In this document: positions 1 through 6,451 of the stretch, in pieces
How the letters are laid out: the number at the start of each line of letters is the position of its first letter
Position numbering within the stretch: the stretch's first letter is position 1
NCBI GenBank assembly: GCA_038329845.1
Contig: JBBQNJ010000116.1
Span: forward strand, 1-9,053
Direction of reading: 5' to 3'
Origin: JBBQNJ01 sp038329845
Lineage (GTDB): Bacteria > Planctomycetota > Phycisphaerae > Tepidisphaerales > Tepidisphaeraceae
Length of the DNA: 9,053 bases
The notes under the pieces: model-generated
The model's input: the letters and a program-made list of their open reading frames with translations, nothing else
Database searches by the model: none
What the model was told of the DNA's origin: nothing
Program-made: the position numbers and the translations under genes

Positions 1-2
1 AC

Positions 3-170
3 GATCGTTTCGAGAAGCGCATCGAGGACGGGCTGGCGTCGCTGGTGAAGCTGACCGAGACCCGCGGCCTGACGCAGGTGCAGGTGTCGCATCGCGTGGG
101 GCGGCTGATGGGCCAGAACACGCGGGCGGCCGGGGCGTTCATGGGCGGGTGCTGGCGTGAAGGACGGTGA
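3..170 (+). pseudogene. C-terminal fragment of a probable IS transposase (IS1634/IS4-like)
   Basis: An open frame enters from the left edge and ends at TGA 168-170, giving 55 residues. It has an amphipathic helix-like stretch (FEKRIEDGLASLVKL) followed by VSHRVGRLMGQNTRAAGAF. The 'RxGRLxxxNxRAAxxF' pattern resembles, from memory, the extreme C-terminus of IS1634-type DDE transposases, where a helical segment precedes a final phenylalanine. About ten residues after AGAF (MGGCWREGR) look unrelated and overlap the tail of the opposite-strand DUF2283-like frame. The transposase similarity may therefore end near base 140 at a junction. Only the C-terminus is visible, so an intact upstream gene cannot be excluded and no catalytic residues can be checked. 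The family assignment is tentative. Confidence 0.5.
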
Positions 171-333
171 AACCGACCCACTGGCGGTCGCAATAGGGGA
201 CGATGACGTCGTCATCGGTCAATTCGCTGTCGGTGGCGATCTCGGGCTTCTCGAAGTTCACGTAAAATACGTCGGCCTCCCGGTCGTATCGCTTCCAGAG
301 AAGGGTTTCCCGGCGATTTAAGAATCGTCGGGG
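139..333 (-). pseudogene. DUF2283-like small protein, no start codon visible
   Basis: On the minus strand the frame from 333 down to TGA 141-139 encodes a recognisable DUF2283-type core: WKRYDREADVFYVNF, then a segment with DSELTDDDVIVPY and a closing VGFTVLHAS. Members are usually ~60-80 residue proteins of unknown function with a 'YDxEADxLYI' start and a 'GxxILxAS' end. In this frame there is no ATG, GTG or TTG between the in-frame TGA at 336-334 and the YDREAD core; the first GTG lies inside the core strand (VNF). The gene therefore appears to have lost its start, or it uses a non-canonical one. It lies just downstream of queG on the same strand, and its last codons overlap the transposase fragment tail to tail. 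It is probably a decaying remnant. The family call is fairly good; the pseudogene call is inference. Confidence 0.5.
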
Positions 334-1322
334 TCAACTCCAGGATGCCCTGGCGTCGATGACGGCGGCGTTTCCGATGTCGCTTGATTGACGGCGATGA
401 TGGCGGCGTTGCGGTGCAGGACTGGGAGCTTGACTCGGCGGATGGGACTGCCGCGAAGTCGGGGGCGCAACTGCTCGTCGGTCGAGTCCAGGATGTCGCG
501 GACCGGGATGCCGGCGTGGGGGAAGCGGGGACGGACGTGCGGATCGAGGCTTGGCAACGCCCGGTCGTTCCAGGGGCAAACTTCCTGGCAGATGTCGCAG
601 CCGAACAGCCAATCGTCGATCAGCAGTCCCTGCGACTCGCTGAGTTTCGAGCGATGCTCGATCGTCAGGTAGGAGATGCACCGCCGAGCGTCGAGTTGGT
701 AGGGGGCGGTGATCGCGCCGGTGGGACAGGCATCGAGGCAGCGGCGGCAGGTCCCGCAACGGTCGACCGCGGGCGCATCGGGGGGCAATTCCAAGGTGGT
801 GAGGATTTCGCCCAGAAGAATCCACGATCCGATGCGGGGGTTGATAACGCAGGTGTTTTTTCCGATCCAGCCGATCCCGGCGTGGGCGGCGAGTTCCTTT
901 TCCATCACCGGGGCGGTATCGACGGCGCAGCGGGTGATCGCGTCGGGGGCTCGGTCGCGAATCCAATCGGCGAGCTGGAAAAGGCGATGCTTGAGCCAGT
1001 CGTGATAGTCGTCGCCGAGGGCGTAGCGAGCGATCCGCGCGATCGAGCGATCGGTGGGCGGCGGTGCCGCGGCGCCGGTGTGATAGTTCGCCGCCAGACA
1101 GATCACGCTGCGAGCGCCGGGGAGATAGACGGCCGGATTGACCCGCTCGTCGAATCGCCGGTTGAGATACTCCATTTCTCCGGCCTGACCGCTAGCCAGC
1201 CAATCGCGCAGATAGTCGGCCCGCGTCGAGGCGTTCGCGGGAGCGATCCCCACCAGGTCAAAGCCGATGTCCAGCGCATGGGCTTTGAGGCCGGCGACGA
1301 GTTGTGGAAGATCGGTCCGCAT
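318..1322 (-). CDS. queG: Epoxyqueuosine reductase QueG
   Basis: QueG reduces epoxyqueuosine to queuosine in the wobble base of certain tRNAs, using cobalamin and two 4Fe-4S clusters in the cytoplasm. From the ATG at 1322 the protein has 334 residues. The N-terminal half holds the RIARYALGDDYHDWLK and VDTAPVMEKELA motifs (Asp135 matches the proposed proton donor). Next comes GWIGKNTCVINP. The ferredoxin-like module has Cys189, 192, 195 and 199 (CGTCRRCLDACPTGAI), Cys215, and Cys242, 245 and 249 (CDICQEVCPWN). A TTG at 1361 would add 13 proline-rich residues unlike the family, so ATG 1322 is preferred, although neither start has a strong ribosome site. The end is odd: after VLHRNAAIIAVNQ (residues 301-313) the frame turns into a Pro/Ser-rich tail, while another frame continues a family-like end (see findings). 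It is divergent from the sulfatase gene. The identity is secure; an intact C-terminus is not. Confidence 0.95.
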   Translation of the reverse strand: MRTDLPQLVAGLKAHALDIGFDLVGIAPANASTRADYLRDWLASGQAGEMEYLNRRFDERVNPAVYLPGARSVICLAANYHTGAAAPPPTDRSIARIARYALGDDYHDWLKHRLFQLADWIRDRAPDAITRCAVDTAPVMEKELAAHAGIGWIGKNTCVINPRIGSWILLGEILTTLELPPDAPAVDRCGTCRRCLDACPTGAITAPYQLDARRCISYLTIEHRSKLSESQGLLIDDWLFGCDICQEVCPWNDRALPSLDPHVRPRFPHAGIPVRDILDSTDEQLRPRLRGSPIRRVKLPVLHRNAAIIAVNQATSETPPSSTPGHPGVDPDDS

Positions 1323-1343
1323 GGCTTGGTGAGGATAGGGCCT

Positions 1344-1358
1344 CGGCCCGCAGGGCCG
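1344..1358. other. Short GC palindrome in the queG/sulfatase divergent region
   Basis: CGGCCC, loop GCA, GGGCCG forms a perfect 6-bp stem 21 bases upstream of the queG ATG on its strand. It could be an operator half-site pair or an mRNA leader hairpin, but nothing else supports a role, and such palindromes arise easily by chance in GC-rich DNA. Confidence 0.25.
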
Positions 1359-1397
1359 CAACCGCGGCGGGGGGCGATCGTGGCGGCTTTAGCGAGC

Positions 1398-1426
1398 TTG
1401 TCTGGCGACGTTGGGAGGATTACAAA
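1398..1426 (+). promoter_or_regulatory. Possible sigma-70-type promoter for the sulfatase gene
   Basis: TTGTCT (1398-1403) and TACAAA (1421-1426) are separated by exactly 17 bp and resemble -35 and -10 boxes. The expected transcription start, about seven bases on, falls at the ATG at 1433, which would make the message leaderless. This competes with the GGAGG at 1414-1418, a possible ribosome site 14 bases before the ATG, which would need a start site further upstream. The boxes are only moderate matches. Confidence 0.3.
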
Positions 1427-1432
1427 GCGTTC

Positions 1433-2977
1433 ATGTCAACTACACGTCCTAACGTAGTGTTCATCGTCGCTGATCAACATAACGCCAAGGTGCTGGGGCA
1501 CGCCGGGCATCCCGATGTGAAGACGCCTCATCTCGATCGGCTCGCCGGTGAGGGTGTGAGGTTTGACACGGCGATCTGCCAGAATCCGATCTGCACGCCC
1601 AGCCGCGTCAGCTTCTTGTCGGGGCAATATTGCCATAATCACGGCTATTACGGGCTGAGCGGTCCGAATCCCCGTGGGTTGCCGAATATCCTGGGACATT
1701 TCCGCGAACACGGATACACCACGGCGGCGCTGGGGAAGATCCACTGTCCGGAATACTGGATCGAGGATCAGGCCGACGAGTTCCACGAAACCTGCAATTG
1801 CAGCATCGGCGGGCGCAGTCCGCAGTACACGGCGTTTCTGCAAGAGCGCGGGATGGACGAACATGAGGATCATCTGGTCATGCGCGACCTGGGTCCGCGG
1901 GGAGGGCAGTCGATGGAGGGGCGGGTCTCGCGGCTGAGTTTCGAGCAATCCCAGGAGGGGTGGATCGCGGCGAGGAGCGTTCAGTTCATGGGCGCTGCCG
2001 CCGAGCGCGGCCAGCCGTTTTTCGCTCATGTCAGCTTCCCTCGGCCGCATCAATGCACAGCGCCTTCCGAGCCATTCTGGGCGATGTACCAGGACCGGGA
2101 CCTGTGGCTGCCTCCCAATGCCGACTATGACATGGAATCGGCGGGCAAGGCGCCGCATCTGCGGGCCACGGCTGCGAATTGGCGCAAGGCGGGCTGGGCG
2201 CTGCTCGAACCCAAGACGTTTGAGGCGGCCCGTCGTCGCAAGCTGCATGGATACCTGGGCGCTGTCAGCCAGGTGGATCACGCCGTTGGACAGATTCTTG
2301 AGTTTCTCGCTTCCAGCGGGCTGGATCGCAACACGGTGGTCGTCTACACGTCGGATCACGGGGACTACGCTTGCGAGCATGGAATCATGGAAAAGGCGCC
2401 GGGGATCTGCTCGGACGCGATCACCCGGGTACCGCTGATCATTCGCGTCGGCGGCAGCGACATTCGCGGACATCGAGTGGCCGAGCCAGTGGAACTGGTC
2501 GACCTGGCGCCCACCTTTTGCGCCTTGGCGGATTTGCCGTTGCTGGAGACCACCGATGGGCGGGATTTGTCGGGGCAATTGCGCGGCGATGCCGGCGATG
2601 GCGATCGCCCGGGCGTGACCGAAGGGGTCTGGAGCAAATCGATTCGACAAGGGAATTGGCGGCTGGTGCGATATCCCGCGGACGTGTTCGCGGGGGAACA
2701 TCCGGGCGGGTTCGGCGAGCTGTATGACCTGGCGAGCGATCCGTGGGAGAAGCGGAATCTGTATTTCGATCCGGTGAGTCAGCCGCTCGTCCGGCGGCTG
2801 GAGTCTCGGCTGATGGACTGGCTGATCCAAACGACGCGGCCCCGAACGGTCCTGGCCGACATGCCCAACGTCGGGCCGCAGTTCATCCACCGCTACAAGC
2901 ACACGGTCCTTCAAGACGGCAAGATCGGTCGGCGGCAGATCGATCCGGTGCTTGGGCGCATGGGCAATTACATTTGA
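1433..2977 (+). CDS. Cytoplasmic sulfatase (type I, Cys-type), alkaline phosphatase superfamily
   Basis: The product (514 residues) is a hydrolase of sulfate esters or possibly phosphonate monoesters. Metal-binding Asp14 lies in FIVADQHN. The sulfatase signature is CTPSRVSFLSGQ, with Cys54 predicted to be converted to formylglycine by a separate activating enzyme and Arg58 completing C-x-P-x-R. The second signature is YTTAALGKIHCP (Lys102, His104). RPH at 204-206 and SDHGD (Asp308, His309) supply further active-site ligands, and Lys321 follows. A typical C-terminal domain contains GELYDLASDPWEKRNL. The ATG at 1433 starts the homology directly; longer in-frame starts only add low-complexity sequence. 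There is no signal peptide, lipobox or membrane segment, so it is predicted cytoplasmic, unlike the many exported planctomycete sulfatases. The overall build recalls choline-sulfatase and phosphonate monoester hydrolase relatives, but the substrate cannot be named. No anaerobic or aerobic maturase gene is in the window. Confidence 0.9.
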   Translation: MSTTRPNVVFIVADQHNAKVLGHAGHPDVKTPHLDRLAGEGVRFDTAICQNPICTPSRVSFLSGQYCHNHGYYGLSGPNPRGLPNILGHFREHGYTTAALGKIHCPEYWIEDQADEFHETCNCSIGGRSPQYTAFLQERGMDEHEDHLVMRDLGPRGGQSMEGRVSRLSFEQSQEGWIAARSVQFMGAAAERGQPFFAHVSFPRPHQCTAPSEPFWAMYQDRDLWLPPNADYDMESAGKAPHLRATAANWRKAGWALLEPKTFEAARRRKLHGYLGAVSQVDHAVGQILEFLASSGLDRNTVVVYTSDHGDYACEHGIMEKAPGICSDAITRVPLIIRVGGSDIRGHRVAEPVELVDLAPTFCALADLPLLETTDGRDLSGQLRGDAGDGDRPGVTEGVWSKSIRQGNWRLVRYPADVFAGEHPGGFGELYDLASDPWEKRNLYFDPVSQPLVRRLESRLMDWLIQTTRPRTVLADMPNVGPQFIHRYKHTVLQDGKIGRRQIDPVLGRMGNYI

Positions 2978-3304
2978 TGCGCGATGTGGGGGAAATGCCA
3001 TGAAGCGGCCCGAGTGGGACTGGTCTGGTATTTTCGTTGCGTCATCGCAGCGTTGCGAGAGGTTTTTAGTTCAGTCTCTGGCCACGACGCCACGACGCCA
3101 CGGTGCCACGGTGCCAAGACGCCAAGACGCAACGGTGCAACGACACCCCGGGATTTTTTTGATAGAGGGGGGTGGGTCCTTCTGGAGCGCCCGGCGGGGT
3201 TGCGAATTGATTTGTGTTGGCGAGAAGGCCGAGGGGCGCGAAGGAAATTGGATGGATCTCCCAGTTCAGGGCGGATGTCTCGATTGGATTGGCGGGGCGG
3301 GTTC
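2978..3304. other. Convergent gap between the sulfatase and response-regulator genes
   Basis: These 327 bases separate two convergent genes. They hold an octamer tandem repeat (3081-3144), followed by a CCCGGG palindrome and a run of seven T at 3154-3160. Open frames across the region on both strands consist of repeat translation and show no protein family that I recognise. No convincing hairpin-plus-T-run terminator was found for either gene. Confidence 0.6.
3081..3144. repeat. Eight-unit, 8-bp tandem repeat
   Basis: Eight consecutive octamers can be read in phase. The units run GCCACGAC twice, GCCACGGT twice, GCCAAGAC twice, then GCAACGGT and GCAACGAC. Variation is limited to positions 3-5 and 7-8, and the first six units occur as identical neighbouring pairs, as if a two-step duplication produced the array. 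The period is not a multiple of three, so it is not a coding repeat. Similar short-period degenerate repeats between genes are common in planctomycetes and some other environmental bacteria. Confidence 0.85.
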
Positions 3305-3916
3305 TTATTCGGTGGGTCGTCGCTGCACCTGGTAATCGGCCAGGCGGTAGTGCAGGGTGCGGCGGCTGATGCCGAGTTCGGCGGCGGCGGCGGTGCGGTT
3401 GCCGTGGTTGCGGCGAAGGGCCGCGAGGATGTGTTCGTACTCGATCTGCTCGAGCGTGCGGGGCGGATCGTCTGGGTCGGTCTCATCCAATGCCGTCTGG
3501 GCGGGCAACGGCGATGAGGCCTCGATCCGGGCCTGCATGACCCGCCGTCGGGCGCGGTCCAGCGCCTGCTCGAGCTGGTCCAGACGACACGGCTTGGTCA
3601 GAAAATCCACCACGTCCAGCCGGATCGCCCGGCGGGCGGCATCGAGATCGCCGAACCCGGTGAGGATGATCACGGTGATCTGGGGATGGCGATCATGCAG
3701 TCGCTGGAACAAGTCCATCCCGTCCATGCCGGGAAGGTTCAGGTCCAGGATCGCCACGTCGCGGGGATCGGCGTCGAGGGACCGCATCGCCTCCTCGGCC
3801 GACCGCACGGTGATCGTGGCAAACCCCATCCGCGGGATCACGTCGGCCAGCAACTCGCGCAGACGCGGCTCGTCCTCGACGACGATGACGCGAATCGGGT
3901 CCGAAGGCAGCGGCAT
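3305..3916 (-). CDS. Response regulator with receiver and Fis-type HTH (RegA/PrrA/ActR-like)
   Basis: The protein has 203 residues. The receiver domain (about 7-125) has the acidic pair Glu14-Asp15, the phosphoacceptor Asp58 in ILDLNLPGMDG, Thr86 and Lys108 in TKP. A proline/acid-rich linker (about 133-153) leads to a C-terminal Fis-type helix-turn-helix (about 155-195) with NRTAAAAELGISRRTLHYRL. This is an NtrC-type arrangement without the central AAA+ sigma-54 activator domain, as in RegA/PrrA/ActR, so it should bind DNA and act on ordinary sigma factors. The ATG at 3916 follows a weak AGG. It lies 50 bp downstream of the CheY-like gene on the same strand, probably in one operon. No sensor kinase is nearby, so the partner must be encoded elsewhere. 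The target genes are unknown. Confidence 0.9.
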   Translation of the reverse strand: MPLPSDPIRVIVVEDEPRLRELLADVIPRMGFATITVRSAEEAMRSLDADPRDVAILDLNLPGMDGMDLFQRLHDRHPQITVIILTGFGDLDAARRAIRLDVVDFLTKPCRLDQLEQALDRARRRVMQARIEASSPLPAQTALDETDPDDPPRTLEQIEYEHILAALRRNHGNRTAAAAELGISRRTLHYRLADYQVQRRPTE

Positions 3917-3942
3917 GGAAACGGCCTAAGCACAACGACGCG

Positions 3943-3959
3943 CTCGGCGCGACGCCGAG
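3943..3959 (-). other. Hairpin between the two response-regulator genes
   Basis: CTCGGCG, a three-base loop and CGCCGAG form a perfect 7-bp GC-rich stem in the 50-bp gap of the regulator operon. No T-run follows it on the minus strand, so it is not a standard intrinsic terminator. It might stabilise or process the message so that the two genes are expressed at different levels; this is inference. Confidence 0.4.
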
Positions 3960-3966
3960 GCGACAA

Positions 3967-4395
3967 TCATTTCGGCGCGGTCGCGGCGGCCGGGTCGGCC
4001 GGTGGACCGCCGGCGGGCAGCAGTTTCTCGGCCGTCTGGACCAGACGATCCATCTTCACCGGCTTGGTGAAATACTCGCTGACACCCAGGCTTTCGGCGT
4101 ACATCTTGTGGCGAGCGCCCTGGTTGCCGGTGATCATGATGACGAACGGGGTGGCGTTGCGCGGCTTGCGGGCCTTGATCTTCTCGAGGACCAAAAATCC
4201 GCTTCGGCCGGGAAGCATCATGTCCAGGATCACCAGGTCGGGGTGATTTTTTTCGGCCAGCTCGACGGCCTTGTTGCCGTTCGAGGCCGTCTCGATCACG
4301 GCACCGGTCGGTTCGAAGGCGGCCTGCATGCTGGTGAGGATGTCGTGGTCATCATCCACGAGAAGAACGCGTTTTCCTTGAAGGGTCTGGCTCAT
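3967..4395 (-). CDS. Single-domain CheY-like response regulator
   Basis: Starting at the ATG at 4395 the product has 142 residues and is almost entirely a receiver domain. It shows Asp14-Asp15-Asp16 in LLVDDDHD, phosphoacceptor Asp58 in VILDMMLPGRSG, Thr89 in MITG, and Lys111 in FTKPVKMD. A short Pro/Ala-rich tail (about 129-142) follows. There is no output domain, so it probably signals by protein contact or passes phosphate in a relay. An in-frame GTG/ATG-type extension to 4473 would add 26 residues unlike receivers. The ATG at 4395 has a good GGAG seven bases upstream, so the short form is chosen. It is first in an apparent two-gene operon with the RegA-like regulator and is divergent from murI. 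An upstream TTGACA (minus strand, 4473-4468) could be a -35 box, but no good -10 box is properly spaced. Confidence 0.9.
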   Translation of the reverse strand: MSQTLQGKRVLLVDDDHDILTSMQAAFEPTGAVIETASNGNKAVELAEKNHPDLVILDMMLPGRSGFLVLEKIKARKPRNATPFVIMITGNQGARHKMYAESLGVSEYFTKPVKMDRLVQTAEKLLPAGGPPADPAAATAPK

Positions 4396-4527
4396 GGTGG
4401 GTCTCCGGGGGTTTTCGGGTTGCTGAACAAGGTTAATAGGGCTGAGTTTCGGCGTCGGTTCGCGGCTTGTCAAGAAAAACGCAGGCCACGTCCGATAATC
4501 CCCACAGGGCCAGCGCCGATCCGCGGG

Positions 4528-4548
4528 CGATTCGCCTCGAGCGAATCG
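4528..4548. other. Inverted repeat in the murI leader
   Basis: CGATTCGC, loop CTCGA and GCGAATCG form an 8-bp perfect stem about 20 bases before the proposed ribosome site of murI. It lies between murI and the divergent regulator operon, so it could be an operator or a leader hairpin that influences murI translation. It would lie inside the coding region if the longer TTG start at 4467 were used, which also weighs against that start. The role is inferred. Confidence 0.4.
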
Positions 4549-4586
4549 GTCTTTTCGGCGGTGCCTTGGAAGGATTGTTTTCTCAG

Positions 4587-5486
4587 TTGACCGGGCAAAG
4601 CCCCATCGTCGTGATCGACAGCGGCCTCGGCGGACTCACCGTCGTGCGGGCCTTGCGCCAGACTCTGCCAGACGATGACCTGATTTACTTCGGTGACACA
4701 GCGCGTCTGCCCTACGGGAGCAAGTCGCCCGCCACCGTCACCCGTTTCGTTCGTGAAATTATCGCGTATCTTCAGCCGTTCGACCCCAAGCATGTGGTGA
4801 TCGCCTGCAATACCGCCACGGCCCTGGCGCTGCCGGCGCTGCGCAGCGAGTTTGTCGGGATGTCGATCAGCGGCGTGGTCGAGCCGGGTGCCCGATCGGC
4901 GATCGAGGCCGCCGGGGCCAAGGAGTTGCCGGTTATCGGGGTGATCGCCACCGAGGCGACGATCCGCTCCAAGGCGTACGAGCGGGCGATTCTGCGAAGG
5001 CGAAACCACGCGCGGGTCTACCTGCGGGCTACGCCGCTGCTGGCGCCGATCATCGAGGAGGGTCGAAGCGCCGAGGATCCGCTGGTTCGCCTGGCCTTGG
5101 AACAGTATCTCAAGCCGATGCTCGCCAAGGACCTGGATGTGCTGGTCCTGGGATGCACTCACTATCCGCTGCTCGCCGCGGCGATCGCCAAGGTTGCCGG
5201 TCCATCTGTGACGGTGATTGACTCGGCCCGGCAGTGCGCCGAAGATGTCGCGCGGCGACTGCGAACCTGCCGGCTGCTCCGCGCGGGCGGACCCAGCGAA
5301 CATTCCGCGTTTCGCGGCGATGCCCCCGGCGGGACGCTTCGCTGTTTCGTCAGCGATGATTCGCCGCGATTCGCCCGGCTGGCAAAACGCTTTCTGGGAT
5401 TCGAGATTCAGCCGCCGACCTGGGTGGCGCCGGAGGAACTTTCCGGCGGAATCGCGCCGCCGGCGGTGGTGCGATCGGCGGGCTGA
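4587..5486 (+). CDS. murI: Glutamate racemase MurI
   Basis: MurI interconverts L- and D-glutamate without a cofactor and supplies D-glutamate for peptidoglycan in the cytoplasm. The two catalytic cysteines are present: Cys74 in VIACNTATAL and Cys190 in LGCTHYPLL. Other family motifs are DSGLGGLTVVRAL (Asp11), FGDTARLPYGSKS and GVVEPGA. I chose the TTG at 4587 (299 residues). It places the family's usual short lead before IVVIDSGLGG and has AAGGA at 4570-4574 upstream, although with a longish 12-base gap. The open frame extends to another TTG at 4467, but that extension is unlike the family. The C-terminus (about 232-299) is longer than in typical MurI of 260-270 residues and contains a CFVSDDSPRFARLAKRFLG segment matching the normal end, then about 25 extra residues. 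It probably heads an operon with the lipoprotein and dehydrogenase genes. Confidence 0.95.
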   Translation: MTGQSPIVVIDSGLGGLTVVRALRQTLPDDDLIYFGDTARLPYGSKSPATVTRFVREIIAYLQPFDPKHVVIACNTATALALPALRSEFVGMSISGVVEPGARSAIEAAGAKELPVIGVIATEATIRSKAYERAILRRRNHARVYLRATPLLAPIIEEGRSAEDPLVRLALEQYLKPMLAKDLDVLVLGCTHYPLLAAAIAKVAGPSVTVIDSARQCAEDVARRLRTCRLLRAGGPSEHSAFRGDAPGGTLRCFVSDDSPRFARLAKRFLGFEIQPPTWVAPEELSGGIAPPAVVRSAG

Positions 5487-5521
5487 AAGCGGCCGCGGGT
5501 GTGGACCCAAACGAGTGGCGG

Positions 5522-6448
5522 ATGCCCCAGAATAATTCCCGATCGACAATCCGCCGCGGCGCGCGTGGCTTCCGGACGGCGGGGGCACTGCTGTTGCTGC
5601 TGCTGTGCGCGGGGGGATGCTCCGATGTCGATCGCTCGGCGACCTGGTCGCGGTCGCAATGGAAACAGGATCTGGCGTCCAATCAGACGCGCCTGACGAT
5701 GGAAGATGACCGGCAAATCGGGGCCATGGGCAAGATGTTCCGGGGCCTCGGACGGCTGCTTCGCGGCCCGCTCGATGCATTGATGGGCCAGACGCCTGCC
5801 CGGGCCGCGGCGAACCTTCAGAACACCGCCTCGCCCGATCTGCGCCGCGAAGGGATTTTCTACTTCGCCGATCGCCCCTTCGGACGGCGACGGCCGTACC
5901 TCAACCGATACGCCCAGATCGCCGAGAACGATCCGGATTACACGGTTCGCGCCGCGGCGTTGCGGGCCTTGAACCGGTCCCGGGCGCGCGTGGTGAGCTA
6001 TCCCGGGCCGGATAGGAAGTTCGACACGGACGACGATGTGAAGGTGGACCTGATCCCGCGGTACATCGAATCGCTCGAGGATAAATCGGACCTGGTGCGC
6101 CTCGAGGCGGTGAAGGCGCTGGCGAACATTCCCGACGAGCGGGCGGTTGCGCCGTTGATCCGCCACCTCGAAGGCCGCGCCCACCGCCCCGACCCGGCCG
6201 CCGCCGCCGCCGATACGATCGAGACCCGCGACGTGCGGATCGCCGCGGCCGATGCGCTGCGGAACTTTTCCCGCATGGATGTGGCGCAGGCGCTGCGGGG
6301 ACAGTTGCTGGACCGCGATTTCGGCGTCGCGTGGCAGTCGCTAAGGAGCCTGCGCCTGATGACCGGGCGGAATCTGGCGTACGATCCCGACGCCTGGAGC
6401 GAGTATCTCAGCCGCACGTCCCAGCCGTTCGCCTCTGCCACAGGATAA
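5522..6448 (+). CDS. HEAT-repeat lipoprotein
   Basis: The protein has 308 residues from the ATG at 5522. An N-terminal signal has a basic lead (RRGARGFR), a hydrophobic run ALLLLLLCA and a lipobox-like AGGC, with Cys33 as the predicted lipidated residue; it should therefore sit on a membrane facing the periplasm. The mature part carries helical HEAT-type units at about 122-152 (DYTVRAAALRAL), 178-216 (SDLVRLEAVKALANIPDERAVAPLIRHL) and 236-280 (RDVRIAAADALRNF). An Asp-rich loop at 162-174 (GPDRKFDTDDDV) resembles calcium-binding loops. The C-terminus, GRNLAYDPDAWSEYL, recurs from memory in planctomycete HEAT proteins. A GTG at 5501 is an alternative start that adds seven residues. The gene begins 35 bp after murI and ends 3 bp before the dehydrogenase, so co-transcription is likely. 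A scaffold or binding role is inferred; the partner is unknown. Confidence 0.8.
   Translation: MPQNNSRSTIRRGARGFRTAGALLLLLLCAGGCSDVDRSATWSRSQWKQDLASNQTRLTMEDDRQIGAMGKMFRGLGRLLRGPLDALMGQTPARAAANLQNTASPDLRREGIFYFADRPFGRRRPYLNRYAQIAENDPDYTVRAAALRALNRSRARVVSYPGPDRKFDTDDDVKVDLIPRYIESLEDKSDLVRLEAVKALANIPDERAVAPLIRHLEGRAHRPDPAAAAADTIETRDVRIAAADALRNFSRMDVAQALRGQLLDRDFGVAWQSLRSLRLMTGRNLAYDPDAWSEYLSRTSQPFASATG
6442..6445 (+). promoter_or_regulatory. Ribosome binding site of the dehydrogenase gene
   Basis: AGGA lies six bases before the GTG at 6452 and immediately before the TAA of the lipoprotein gene (6446-6448). This spacing supports GTG as the true start and suggests translational coupling between the two genes. 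Confidence 0.55.
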
Positions 6449-6451
6449 GCC

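Noticed and set aside
384..1457. Long plus-strand open frame across queG (357 codons)
   Set aside because: It is antisense to a gene with all QueG motifs; its translation is Gly/Arg/Val-rich without recognisable domains, a typical GC-rich shadow.
1436..3001. Long minus-strand open frame across the sulfatase gene (521 codons)
   Set aside because: It lies opposite a sulfatase with complete signatures and contains no family motifs.
3081..3144. CRISPR array
   Set aside because: Units are 8 bp with no spacers and no cas genes nearby.
3146..3160. Terminator from the CCCGGG palindrome plus seven T
   Set aside because: The palindrome has no loop and too short a stem to form a stable hairpin before the T-run.
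2952..3517. Open frames on both strands over the octamer repeat
   Set aside because: Translations such as repeated RRHGATVPRR-like units arise from the 8-bp repeat itself; no start, ribosome site or family support.
4470..5780. Minus-strand open frame opposite murI (436 codons)
   Set aside because: It is low-complexity Arg/Pro-rich sequence antisense to a clear MurI.
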